From Apiosordaria backusii (lineage: Eukaryota; Ascomycota; Sordariomycetes; Sordariales; Lasiosphaeriaceae), in contig JAUKTV010000005.1 in NCBI GenBank assembly GCA_030549205.1, positions 806,001-870,000 on the forward strand: DNA of 64,000 nt. The letters are read 5' to 3'. The notes beneath the pieces are model-generated. The model was not told the origin of the DNA, did not search any database, and was given only the letters and a program-made list of their open reading frames with translations. The stretch's first letter is position 1. Each line of letters starts with the position of its first letter. Below are positions 21,837 through 32,473 of this stretch, piece after piece. The position numbers and the translations under genes are program-made.

Positions 21837-23792
21837 ATGGAGCCGGTCTTCATAGTCTCACGCGAAGAGTTCCACGATGTTCAGATGGAGCTAAAGCGTG
21901 TCCAAAACATCCAGCACCAGCACTCGGAGCGGATACGGCATCTGGAACGTCGCCAAGCTGACGATGCAGCTTTGAAGTCGGTCTGGAATTCTCCCTTTCC
22001 AAGCGTGCTTGGGGGAACTCCTCAGCATGGTCAGTAGCCCATAGTATCATTGTTCAGACCCAAAAGATTCGATGCTAACTATCAGATAGGGCCCATCCAT
22101 ATGCCGCCGGCTGACTTTAGCGACATCGACGACGAACAGAGCCAGACTTTGCTGGGAACTTTACAGCTCGATGCTGAGGACGAGCCGATACGCAGAGGGG
22201 CTGCTTCGCGGGCCAATAGCGTGCGGTTCGACGAGAGTGCCCTGCATGGTGCCGGCTTTGGAGGCCACGCCATTCGTCACTCAAATGACTTTGGTCCCAT
22301 ACGGCCATCCAGTGGTATGGGGGGGCATCAGTTGGAGCGATCATACTCTCACAAGTCGGATGGCAGACATAGTTCAGCTGGACATTCGGTACACTCGGGG
22401 ATATCGGGACGAGCCAGCAGTCTTGGACTCGATACCAACTTCGTCATTGGGGGTCGTGACGACGACGAGTCACCCCTGGATATTCCGGAGCCTCCACCAG
22501 TTTTCTATGTTTTGGGGTCTGCGCCTTCCATCATTCGCTGTTGGATCACAACCGACTTTACATCTGAGGGATTGTTATATGCCGTGGTGTGCACTGGGTC
22601 TCAAAAGTCTACGGTTGAATACTCACTGCTCCGAGATCTAGATCTGGTCAACAACATTCATCGGGATGTGGATGGTGTTCACAGAGTCACACTGCCTGTC
22701 TTTCTCGCCGAGGCTCGTGTTACTCAGTCCAACTCCCGGGGCGGTAGCCCTGCATCGCAGCTGCCTAGTATCACTGCGAGCTTCGAAGTCACGGGTATGG
22801 ACCAGCAAGACAGCCCCGAGACCAAGAGAGCGATTCGTGTGTTTATTGGCAGCCACACGTTGCGGCTTCACAGTGCTGACCTGTTGCTGTCTCAAAACTG
22901 CATGACCTTGTACGGCAGTGACCGGGACAAGCTTTCGATTCCGTTTGTACGGCCTGAGGATGATGCCGTATTCAAGCATCTTACCACGGCCAATCTCTTA
23001 CCAGGCAAGCCGAAGCTCAATGCTGCCGCGCCCGAGTTTGTTGCCGGAGACAAGGCGTCAAAGCGTTCTTCCAAGACGGTAACAGAGCCGGAGCGTCCGG
23101 TATCAAAGCCCCAGGAGAATGGCTCTGAGGGAGTGGTCTCGCCCGCCACGCAGTCAAGCCAGCCTGTCGTCAAGTCTGTGGCGACTAGTGCTACGTCGGA
23201 GAGTGGCGCCGAGAGTGAGAAGCAGCATCCGGAAGCGACGGTGGCCGAAACCTCTGGAAAGGATTCTCACGCAGCCACCGATGCCTCACGCCGCGAGCCC
23301 AGTTTAGCTATTAGAACGCCGTGGAGGCAGACCGCTATAGGGCTTTCTGACACCGGCACGCCATTGAGTGGTTACCAGCCAGCAACCCGTCCGCGCTCTA
23401 TGAAGGTGCTTCGACCGACCAAGGCTAGCAGCAGTACCTCATCATCAGCACGGACAGGAGCGTCATATGAGCCAGCGTCGGCCCCTCGATCAGGCAGTGA
23501 GCAGCGACGCAAGGGACAGAGTGACTCCCAGCCCAACATTGGTATGAACAGCTGGGGTATCTCGAAGCGGAGCATGAGCGGTCCAGCTCTTAGCACTCTC
23601 AACTCCGAGACTAGGGTTTCCTCAGCTGCCTCCACGGCGACAATCACCACGCCCACAGGCAACACTCATCCTGACTCAGGGAAGACAACGCCTTCCCTTC
23701 CCCGGACAGCGAATAATCCTCTTGGAAGCGCGTCGGCGTTCTCCTGGATTGCTTCCAATAAGCCTAAGACCCCCACAGCCGCTGCTGATTAG
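21837..23792 (+). CDS. Coiled-coil protein with degenerate retropepsin-like domain and PAM2 motif (631 aa)
   Basis: Exons 21837-22029 and 22090-23792 (60-nt intron), total 1896 nt. Start is the ATG at 21837; the open frame itself begins at TTG. Residues 1-45 are a charged coiled coil (FHDVQMELKRVQNIQHQHSE). Residues about 195-350 form a beta-rich block with the layout of a retroviral/DDI1-type aspartyl protease. At 232-235 the sequence is CTGS where an active enzyme has D-T/S-G, and a later IGSHTLRLHSADLLL block resembles the second half of that fold. Residues 371-384 match the PAM2 consensus L-N-x-x-A-x-E-F (KLNAAAPEFV, Leu374), which binds the MLLE domain of poly(A)-binding protein. The C-terminal 250 residues are Ser/Thr/Pro-rich and disordered. 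The protease-fold reading is inference; the PAM2 match is direct. No gene name is recognised. Confidence 0.8.
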
Positions 23793-25009
23793 GAGAAAGG
23801 CGTTCCGAGGAAGACTCGCAGGCGTCAGGGAAAGAAACCGAAGACGAAGGCGAGGACCACTGTGTGCTGCTGAGGATAATGAGGAAGTTGACGTGGCAGA
23901 TAAAGGAAGGGCAATAATAGCCGCTATTGGCTTTGAACGCTCAGATTAGTGCGCATTGAATTGCAGGCAGCGCCAGCGGCGTATGAGCCAGGTGCTGAGC
24001 TTGCCAGCGACAGTAGTGTCTACGATAGTTATGAAACAGAAAAGCAAAAATAAAGCAGTCTGAACCGCAGGCCGTTGCGCCCCAACGTGTTCATTTTGAT
24101 TAGTGTACAGTCTTGAGCTTCTTGATCCAACACAACAGCCGCGGCTCAAACTAGTACGTCTGTAGTTGAGCAGCATGCTGAAAACAACCGGATGGATGGA
24201 TCTTAGGTACGTACCTCCCGAGGTAGGTAATCAACGGAGATGTCATTTCATTTATATCCACGAGGCCAGACAAAGTGCATGCCTGATGTACCCCACAGTT
24301 TTAATCCCGAAAGCCGTTGCATGCCGCGTCGGGCATTTCTTTTTGTCTTGATCTCGTCTTCTGCTTTTAGATCTTTTACCCCTTGGCTGTCCGTCATGAC
24401 GATCGTGGGTAGTACCCTGGATAAACTCGGGGAAAGGGGAGAGCCCTTCTTCGTGAAAATGGACATGGAGAAAAGGTGAATGTAACCGCTGCTAGGGCAT
24501 GGATGACTGGCATGGCATGGTACTCTGGGGGTCCTGCGGAGAGAGTGGGAGCCAAGAGTTGGATTATATTCGGGATATGATAGGGGTTTGTTCTGGTGGA
24601 AGGTTGTGAGGTTTGGGGGGGGTGGTTATTGGAGCGGGTGAATGATGGGAGGTAGGTGGATGTCAAATTATATGTCAAAGAAAATGTCAAAGCTAACTCC
24701 GTTGTATACAGACGATCGATCAGGAGGAGCCAAATACCGGAGTTGCCTTGTTACTCATGTCAGGCACCCACACCCCCAAAGATGTTGGCCACAGCAACAA
24801 CGTGTCGGACGAGGGCAATTAGTATGGTTTATACAAGCAATATCGATTTCTCCAGGAACTATCAAAATGAAAAAATGCGGAGAAGCACATGGCGGAATAT
24901 CCATCTGTCACGTATAAAATCCGCCATGGCAATCCCGTCACCCCCCTGACAAGACCACGACCTCTGGTACCGCATCCCATCTTTTGCCCCTTTCAACACT
25001 CGGGACAAG
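23793..25009. other. Intergenic region before the GH30 gene
   Basis: 1.2 kb on the 3' side of the PAM2 gene and the 5' side of the GH30 gene. Open frames are short and without family features. Sequence near 24900-25009 is the likely core promoter and leader. Nothing further is recognised. Confidence 0.4.
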
Positions 25010-26532
25010 ATGCGCTTCGCCGAGACCTTCTTCCTCACGGCAGCAGCCGCCATCACCGGCGCCGCTGCCGGCCCAACCGCCCTCCTCGGCCCCCGCCAGC
25101 AGTCCTCCACCATCACCGTCGACCTCGCCCGCACCTTCCAGCGGATGGACGGCTTCGGTTTCAGTCTTGCCTTTCAGCGGGCGAACCTGATCACCAACAT
25201 GTCGGACAAGACCAAGCAAAAAGAGCTGCTGGATTTGTTGTTTAATCGTACAACCGGAGCGGGGTTCACCATCTTGCGGAATGGCATCGGGTCGACTCCG
25301 AACAGCAACTCGGATTTCATGAACACGATCGCTCCGAGGAACCCGGGGGGACCGAGGGCGACGCCGGAGTATGTCTGGGATGGGAAGGATAGTGGGCAGC
25401 TGTGGGTTTCGCAGCAGGCGGTGCAGCAGTATGGGGTTAAGCAGATTTATGCTAGTATGTTCCCCCACCTTCTTGGCTGAGATTGATTATGGGTTTACTG
25501 ATACGTGATGAAAAAGATGCCTGGTCAGCACCGGGTTACATGAAGACAAACAACAACGACGCCAACGGCGGTACCCTCTGCGGCGTGCCGGGGGCGTCTT
25601 GTTCGAGTGGTGACTGGCGGCAGGCGTATGCGGATTACCTGGTGGCGTACATCAAGTTTTATGCTCAAGAAGGGGTGCCGATCTCTCACTTGGGGTTCCT
25701 AAACGAGCCGGATTATACTGCCAGTTATGCGAGCATGAGATCGGATGGGAACCAGGCGGCGGATTTTATAAAGGTGCTGTACCCGACGCTGGAGGCGGCG
25801 AACTTGACGGGGCAGGTGGGGATCGCGTGCTGCGAGACGATGGGGTGGGGGAATGGGGTGAATATGGTTAATAGCATCAGGAGTGGGGGGCAGGAGGGGA
25901 GGTTGAAGGCTGTGACGTCGCATACGTATACGGGGGGACCGTCGGGGCCGATGAACTCGAGGAATCCGGTTTGGTTTAGCGAGCAGTGTGATTTGAATGG
26001 GCAGTGGACTACGAGTTGGTATAGCAATGGTGGTGCTGGGGAGGGGTTGACGTGGGCGAATAATGTTTACTCGGCGGTGGTGAACTACAATGCTTCGGGG
26101 TATCTCTACTGGGAGGGGGTGCAGTGGCCGAACCCGAATACCAATGAGAAGATCATCAGGGTTGACAACAGGACGAATACATATGAGGTGTCGAGGAGGC
26201 TTTGGGCTTTTGCAAATTGGTCGAGGTATGTCCGGCCGGGGGCGATCAGGGTGGGCACGTCGGGGGGTACGGGGGTGAGGACGGCGGCGTTTCGGAATGA
26301 GGATGGGACGGTTGCGGTGGTGGTGATCAGCACGACGGGGAGCGCGGCGGATGTGAATATCAAGTTGAATGGTGGGGTGACGCCGAGTTATGTGCAGGCT
26401 TTTGTGTCGGATTCTACGAGGAATGCGGCGAGTACGACTGCGACGTTGGGGAGTGATGGGACGGTGAGTGGGCAGGTGGCTGCGAGGAGTATTACGACAT
26501 TTTTCATACTGCCAGGGGCGAAGAAGTCTTGA
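25010..26532 (+). CDS. Secreted GH30 glycoside hydrolase (486 aa)
   Basis: Exons 25010-25454 and 25517-26532 (62-nt intron), total 1461 nt, joining to IYANAWSAPGYMKTN. Residues 1-20 are a signal peptide (MRFAETFFLTAAAAITGAAA). The body is the (beta/alpha)8 barrel of clan GH-A with the acid/base Glu212 in GFLNEPD and the nucleophile Glu304 in WFSEQCD, followed by the beta-sandwich side domain typical of GH30 near the C-terminus. By overall pattern this is likely one of the fungal xylan- or galactan-active GH30 subfamilies; the exact substrate cannot be fixed from sequence alone. It probably acts outside the cell on plant polysaccharide. Codon use shifts strongly from C-ending in the first exon to G-ending in the second. 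Confidence 0.88.
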
Positions 26533-26933
26533 GGGAAGAAGGTGATACGAGTGAAAAGGGGTAGTGATGTATACAGCTCGATAAAGGGGCGGGCCGTTAT
26601 CCCTTTTCTAACCCTAACCCTGGGCTTTAGTGATGAAGAGAAATGGTTGATAGGGAGGAAAGTATATAGGGAGATCATGAATACTTGAAATTGAGATATC
26701 GTGTTAGATTTAAAGATTCCTTTGACTAAATAATTTGAAAGCGTTCAGCGAAGTGACTGCCCCCTCGCCAAGCCTTCCTGGGAAAAGCTCAAAATGTGAC
26801 GCCGCTTGAAGCGCTCTTCTGACGAGCTTCAAATCGACCCCACTCATCTTCACTTACTCATTCAACTCAACCTCATCTCAACCCATCTTTTCACAACATT
26901 CATCCGAACCCTTTTTGTCTCTAACTTTTCAAG
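26533..26933. promoter_or_regulatory. THI6 promoter region
   Basis: 401 bp between the GH30 stop and the THI6 start. It holds a double telomere-type motif, CTAACCCTAACCC, at 26608-26620. A C/T-rich leader precedes the ATG. Confidence 0.5.
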
Positions 26934-28724
26934 ATGCCAAAACCAAAAGTAAACTACTCCCTCTACCTGGTGACAGACTCCACCCCCGCCGTTCTCAAAG
27001 ACCCCTCGCAATTTTTCGACATTGTTGAGAAAGCCCTCCGTGGAGGCGTCACTCTTGTTCAGCTTCGCGAAAAGACGGCTGATACGGGCGAGATTATTGG
27101 CATAGCAAAGAAGCTGCATAAGTTGACCAAGAAGTATGAGGTTCCGCTTCTGATTAACGATAGAGTGGATGTCGCTTTGGCGGTAGGCTGTGAGGGGGTG
27201 CATATAGGGCAGGATGATATGGGTAATAATCTCTCTCATTCGCTCGACTAAGCTTGAAATTGACTAGTTGGTAGACTTAGAGACGGCGAGGGAGCTTCTC
27301 GGTGACGACAAGATTATCGGAGTAACAGTGAGCAATGTGGAAGAGGCCATCAAAGCGTGTGAAGGCGGAGCTGATTACCTGGGTATTGGTACCGTATATG
27401 CCACTCCCACGTAAGTCGTCTCTTTCTTCTTCTGTCAACAAAAAGTTAATATTATGAGAAAGAAAAACAAACACCAAGTCCATCATCGGTGCCGCCGGAG
27501 TCCGTGAGATTCTCGCCGTCATGGACTCCGCCGGCTACTACGAAAAGGTCAACACAGTTTGCATCGGTGGCCTCAACAAGACCAATATCCCGCGTATCTT
27601 ATATCAGAGCCAGCACTTTGGTGATAAGCCAAGGGTGCTCGTGTTGAACGGCGTGGCTGTTGTCAGTGCGATTATGTCTGCCGATGACCCTGAAGAAGCA
27701 AGCAAAGAGTTGATGACGCTTGTCAATTCAAGCCAGAAGTTTAGGGGTAGTTCCCTGATAAGTCTCAGGGGGGATAGGGGGGTGCTGGAGGTGGTCGGGG
27801 ACATTATCAAGAAGGTGCATGAGGAGAAGCCGTTGACGCATAACATAACAAACTTGGTATGTATACATTTCATGAACCTGGTTAGGAGGTTACTGACGAG
27901 AGTACAGGTAGTACAAAACTTTGCTGCCAACGTGGCTCTGGCAGTGGGGGGCTCGCCTATCATGGCTAATTATGGTGAGGAAGCTGCTGACTTGGCCAAG
28001 TTGGGGGGCTCGTTGGTGGTCAATATGGGTACTGTCACGCCTGAAGGGTTGTTGAATTATTACAAGGCGCTGCAGGCTTACAACGTGGCCGTTCAACCGG
28101 TAGTTTTCGATCCCGTTGGGTATGTATATCTCCCATTTCCATGAATTCAGGTCACTAACGGAAGGAAACAGGGCAGGGGCAACTTCGGTTAGAAGAGAGG
28201 CTGTCAAATCCATCCTTGCCAACGGCTACCTGGATGTCATCAAGGGCAATGAAGGCGAGATCAAGACTGTCTGGGGTTCGGTAGAACAACAGAAGGGTGT
28301 TGACAGCAGGGATAGCCTAACCCCAGAAGATAAACTCGACCTGGTTGTAAAATTGGCCAGGAGGGAGCAAAATGTGGTCGTCATGACCGGCAAGACGGAC
28401 TACGTCAGTGATGGATATTGGACCGTCACTATTTCCAATGGGCATGAGTACTTGGGTCTTGTTACTGGGACAGGTTGCACACTTGGGACAGCCATTTCGG
28501 TGGCTTTGGCTGCGTACCACAAGGAGGATAAACTGTGGGCCGTAGTCACGGCGATGCTGCATTTTGAGATCGCGGCTGAGATAGCTGCTGAGAGGGAAGA
28601 CGTGAAGGGGCCTGGGACGTTTATCTCGGCGTTTTTGGATGAGTTGTATAACATTCGGATCGCCACTGTGAATGGAGACATGAAGTGGTTGGAGAGGGCC
28701 AAGGTAACTGCTACGAAGCTATAA
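26934..28724 (+). CDS. THI6: Thiamine-phosphate synthase / hydroxyethylthiazole kinase (527 aa)
   Basis: Exons 26934-27222, 27275-27410, 27463-27856, 27908-28119 and 28172-28724; four introns of 51-52 nt; total 1584 nt. The N-terminal half is ThiE-type thiamine-phosphate pyrophosphorylase, with YLVTDS at the start, VQLREK, INDRVDVALA, GVHIGQDD and GADYLGIGTVYATPT. The C-terminal half from about residue 255 is ThiM-type hydroxyethylthiazole kinase, with THNITNLVVQNFAAN and the nucleotide-binding VTGTGCTLGTAI. The bifunctional enzyme phosphorylates the thiazole alcohol and couples it to the pyrimidine to make thiamine monophosphate in the cytosol. The exon 1/2 junction was set so that GQDDM joins DLETAREL. 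Confidence 0.93.
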
Positions 28725-29619
28725 ATCTGAGAATATTAGATGTGGGCTGCGCAGATAAAGCCATTAGCACCTATCAGAAATAGTGATGCCTGTTTACACC
28801 GCAGTAGGGGGTCCGTTGTATCATGAATCACATACAAAGGGACGCTTCATACCTACGAAGGCCCGTTTTGACACCTTTGAAATATCCGTTCAATGCTTGA
28901 CCAAGATCCAAAGACACATACAACTGCTCTTTCGAGGGCTTAACAGCATTCAAACAGGCCTCTAGAAGACCGATGTATGGATCTCGATATTCGTGATAGG
29001 CGTTTGTCAAGTCAAGTAGGGGCCCCGGTATCTTTAGGGGGCGTGCCAGTATCTTCAAGAGGCCTATCTGGGTTTCAGGTAGGTGTAAAACGGACAGTCT
29101 TATGCATTCTACAGGACAGCAGACCCTTTGGTCAGATATGGATAGACATCTTTCTACGCCAGTCTCAGCATATATCAACAGGGGATGCGAGCAACTGTGA
29201 CTCCTCACTCAAAAGGATAAGCAGCAGCGGATAACTGTTCAGGGGCTATAATTAACCCTAACCCGCTGACAGAAACGCTTCCCTCACCTTCAACTTCCCA
29301 CATCGTTCTCGAGTTGCTTTCAGGTGTTGGGAACGAAAAAAAAAGGGGTTTTTACCTCTGTCTCCTAGCTCGGCATTCCACATGGCAATAGCTTCTGATC
29401 GCTAGCCACTTCACCCCTTTTTATGCGGGGAAAGCATCGGCATTGTCCCTACCCCCGGAATCGTTTACCCCAAAGTTTAGTAGTGGTGCGCCGGCCGCGG
29501 CCGTCCCGCTTGCTCGGGGTCGGTTCCGTTGCCCCGCTCTTGTTCCTGTCATTGACCGAGCTGCCTTGGCTATTTCTTTCATGACTGGACATTGACATTT
29601 TTCATATCTTAGCAACATT
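28725..29619. other. Intergenic region THI6 / isochorismatase
   Basis: 0.9 kb between two plus-strand genes. TTAACCCTAACCC lies at 29252-29264, a double telomere-type motif about 360 bp before the next ATG. No open frame with family features. Confidence 0.45.
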
Positions 29620-30592
29620 ATGAGCTTGCGAGTCTGTTTCAAACCGGCAACAGTTTCGATATTCAGGAGACAGTTTGTCCCTTCAACTTCATTCATCTCA
29701 TCCCAGACACGATCGTATTCCATCCTTGATAAGGCGACAATGTCTTCCTCTGCTCCTGCTCCGCAGAGGCGGTTCCGTACGTACTTCTTAAGAATTGTTG
29801 TTTTGATGGATGGTTTACTGACGATGGATTGGTGTACCTAGAAAACCCGGCTGTTTTGTATGTCGCTTATACACTCATTCTCTCACACCATCTCTCATAT
29901 CTCTTCTCGAGTTTACCACCCGGTCACTGACTCACACATGAATTATACGAGAACAGCGTCTGCGACATCCAAGAGAAATTCCGCCCTGCCATTCATGAGT
30001 TCGATAAAGTGTTTGTCTCCCCCCCTTTTTTTCCCCGCCTTACCCAATCTTCACACTTACACCTCCCATCAAAAAGAATCGCAACAACCTCCAAGCTCCT
30101 CCGCGCGTCCTCCATCCTCTCTCTTCCCGTCTTTGTCACCACTCAAAATCGCGCCCGGCTAGGCGACACCGTCTCGGAGCTGAAACCCCACCTCGCCACC
30201 GCCACCGTCAAAGCCGACATCGACAAGACCCGCTTCAGCATGTTCATCCCCCCCTCTTGTCAGATGCTGTGTTCTCCTCCCCGGCAGAGGTCGCCATTGT
30301 TGGGATTGAGAGCCATATCTGCGTGACGCAGACGGCGCTGGATCTGCTGCAGGCGGGGCACAAGGTGTATATCCTGGCGGATGGGGTTAGTTCGACGAAC
30401 AAGGAGGAGGTCCCGATTGCGCTGGCGAGGTTGAGGCAGGCTGGGGCGGTGGTGACGAGCAGTGAGAGCTGGATTTATGAGCTGATGGGGGATGCGGCGG
30501 TGCCGGAGTTTAAGGGGATTGTGGGGCTGGTGAAGGATACGGCGAGGGAGACGAAGGGGTCTTTGGGGGGGTTGGTGGGGAGTAAGATTTGA
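29620..30592 (+). CDS. Isochorismatase-family hydrolase, probably mitochondrial (about 247 aa), one apparent frameshift
   Basis: Exons 29620-29776, 29842-29857, 29957-30010 and 30077-30592, including a 16-nt microexon. Introns are 65, 99 and 66 nt. The joined core reads RRFQNPAVFVCDIQEKFRP. The N-terminal 40 residues are Ser/Arg-rich and mitochondrial-targeting-like, with a second ATG at residue 41. Catalytic residues of the cysteine hydrolase fold are visible: Asp in VCDIQEKF, Lys in KTRFSMF, Cys in GIESHICVTQT. The frame breaks at a run of seven C (30248-30254), between the Lys and Cys blocks. The exon sum is 743 nt; one added base gives 744. Related fungal proteins are annotated as isochorismatase-like of unknown substrate. 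Confidence 0.85.
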
Positions 30593-31205
30593 ATTCTTGA
30601 TTTGGGGGGCAGTTTTTATGTGGACTGTATTCATGTAGAGCAGGGTGGTTAATAGGCGCCTCGCGATTTTTTCGATGAGCGAGAAGGGCATAGATAAACA
30701 ATATACACAGGTTTTATCTTCTCTTCATTTTCTCTCGCTCAAGCACATGTTCCTTGCTGATGGTACGGTGAAGCCAACTACTACGGATAGATATCTCACA
30801 CGGGCGTGTACGAAATATTATTAACCAGTTCCTGGCTATCAGCTCGGTGGTTGAATGAGTTGAAAATATCCGGATACACCAAGATGAAAAAGCAATGAGG
30901 GACGAGTGATACGATGTGAGCCCACTTTATAAACACAGCATACCTATCCCTAAACAAGAAGGTGGGCCAACCAGTGAACCAACCAGTGTACCAACCACTG
31001 AACCAACGCGCCACTCCCCAAAGATAGCGTCACACCAAGATTCAATTCTGGTGCAACCTCATCTTCTCACTCACTCCCCACCCTCGACTTTCAGCAACTT
31101 CACACTGTCTTTCATCTCCCACGTCTTGTAACCGTTCTCATACAATCTCCTCTCTCATTTAAACAACCAAAAGACAAAACAAAAACACAAATCCCACCAT
31201 CCACA
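30593..31205. promoter_or_regulatory. Upstream region of the first 2EXR gene
   Basis: 0.6 kb between two plus-strand genes. It contains a 12-bp tandem repeat at 30967-31002 and an A/C-rich leader just before the ATG. No coding region is supported. Confidence 0.45.
30967..31002. repeat. 12-bp tandem repeat, 3 units
   Basis: CCAACCAGTGAA, CCAACCAGTGTA and CCAACCACTGAA in a row, about 200 bp upstream of the 2EXR start codon. Each unit carries an AACCA core. Confidence 0.85.
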
Positions 31206-32243
31206 ATGGCAACAACCTTCCACCCATTCCCCGCCCTCCCTTACGAACTCCGCGCCTTCATATGGCAATTCGCCGCCGCCGGCGACCCCCGCACGGTGGA
31301 AATCCGCATCGGCTGGAAGAAGCAATTCCCTTCTCTCCCCCATCTCCCCTTCGACAACTCCTACACCTCCCACAGCTACCAGAAGTCCTTTGCCCAAGTC
31401 CCTTTCTTGATCACCGGCCTCACCCCCGTCCCGGCCCTCTTGCACACCTGCCACGAGTCCCGACTGCTACTGTCTACCGGTCAAAAGAAGTTTTACCACA
31501 GGGCCTGCAGCGAGATTGTTCCCGGGTTGGTGGAAAAAAACCGGAAGATCCAAGAAGTCGAGCAAGAAAAGAAGGAGAGGAACAGATCGAAGAAGTTGAA
31601 GAGAAAAGAGCAGGAAGAGAGGGAACGCCGCGCGGCAGAGGGGTTGCCAATACTCGAAGAGGAAGAAGAGGCGAACCTGAGGGAGAGGTTTGGGGAGATT
31701 GTGGAGTATACCCCGGAGGAGAGGTACGTTTGGCTCAATTGGGACATTGACATTGTTTCCCTTGGCCCGCTCCCAGCCAACGGAAAGCACGGCACCGAGC
31801 TCGCCGCCCTCGAGCCGGTGGCGCACTTGGTTCAGAGGCTCAGGTACGAGAGGAGCTACTCGGACGAGTTTTACGTCCGGAGCGAGATACCTCAGCTGGG
31901 GATGTTTACCAGCTTGAAGGAGATGCACATTGTCTGCTCGGATGGGTATCAGGCGTGGCGTTGGGCGTCTGAGGATCACTGGCCCTGTGGTGCGGGGAAT
32001 GTGATTGTGTATGATGAGGATGTTGATCAGGTGGATGGCAGATTGCCCAAGGCGTTGGAGGGAAGGAAGTCGATGAGATTGGTGGAGCTGGATGAGATAT
32101 TGGGTAGGGGAAGCGGGCGGGGGCGTGAGCATTGGACGGCAGGAATTCACTGGCCTGCTTCAATTGGCCGCGTGGTGAATCGATTGAGGGATGATGACAG
32201 GTGGCGTGGTGATCCCGTTGGTCTTTCAAGAATCACTGGTTAG
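31206..32243 (+). CDS. 2EXR-domain protein (345 aa)
   Basis: Single exon, ATG at 31206 in a good context. It begins with the 2EXR signature: FHPFPALPYELRAFIWQFAA, then DPRTVEIRI and LITGLTPVPALLHTCHESR. A strongly charged Lys/Glu coiled-coil stretch follows (about residues 110-170, EQEKKERNRSKKLKRKEQEE), then a conserved YVWLNWDIDIVSLGPL block and C-terminal IVCSDGYQAW/HWPCGAGNV blocks shared with the cluster at 54-58 kb. The 2EXR family is large in filamentous fungi and has no well-defined biochemical role. No membrane segment or signal peptide. Its stop is 230 bp from the ADE13 stop, tail to tail. Confidence 0.85.
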   Translation: MATTFHPFPALPYELRAFIWQFAAAGDPRTVEIRIGWKKQFPSLPHLPFDNSYTSHSYQKSFAQVPFLITGLTPVPALLHTCHESRLLLSTGQKKFYHRACSEIVPGLVEKNRKIQEVEQEKKERNRSKKLKRKEQEERERRAAEGLPILEEEEEANLRERFGEIVEYTPEERYVWLNWDIDIVSLGPLPANGKHGTELAALEPVAHLVQRLRYERSYSDEFYVRSEIPQLGMFTSLKEMHIVCSDGYQAWRWASEDHWPCGAGNVIVYDEDVDQVDGRLPKALEGRKSMRLVELDEILGRGSGRGREHWTAGIHWPASIGRVVNRLRDDDRWRGDPVGLSRITG

Positions 32244-32473
32244 GTGGTAGTGCCGTTGCTGCCCCGGTTGAGCGGTTCTCTCTAGTTGAGGATTCAAGTG
32301 AGGATACCGTCTCGAACCACGGAAGACTCACACCTAAAGATGAAGAAAATGAGAGAACGAGGAAGGGGATTGTGACCATTTCTTTCTTTCAGAATGCAAC
32401 TTTTAATTTATTTTACCTACCCATTGTATTACCCACAAAAATCATGATTTACATCAGATACAAATCTAGTCCT

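Noticed and set aside
24860..29300. Metabolic gene cluster of GH30, THI6 and isochorismatase
   Set aside because: Unrelated housekeeping and secreted functions, each with its own promoter; no cluster regulator or transporter.
31467..32150. 227-codon minus-strand ORF
   Set aside because: Antisense shadow of the 2EXR gene at 31206-32243.
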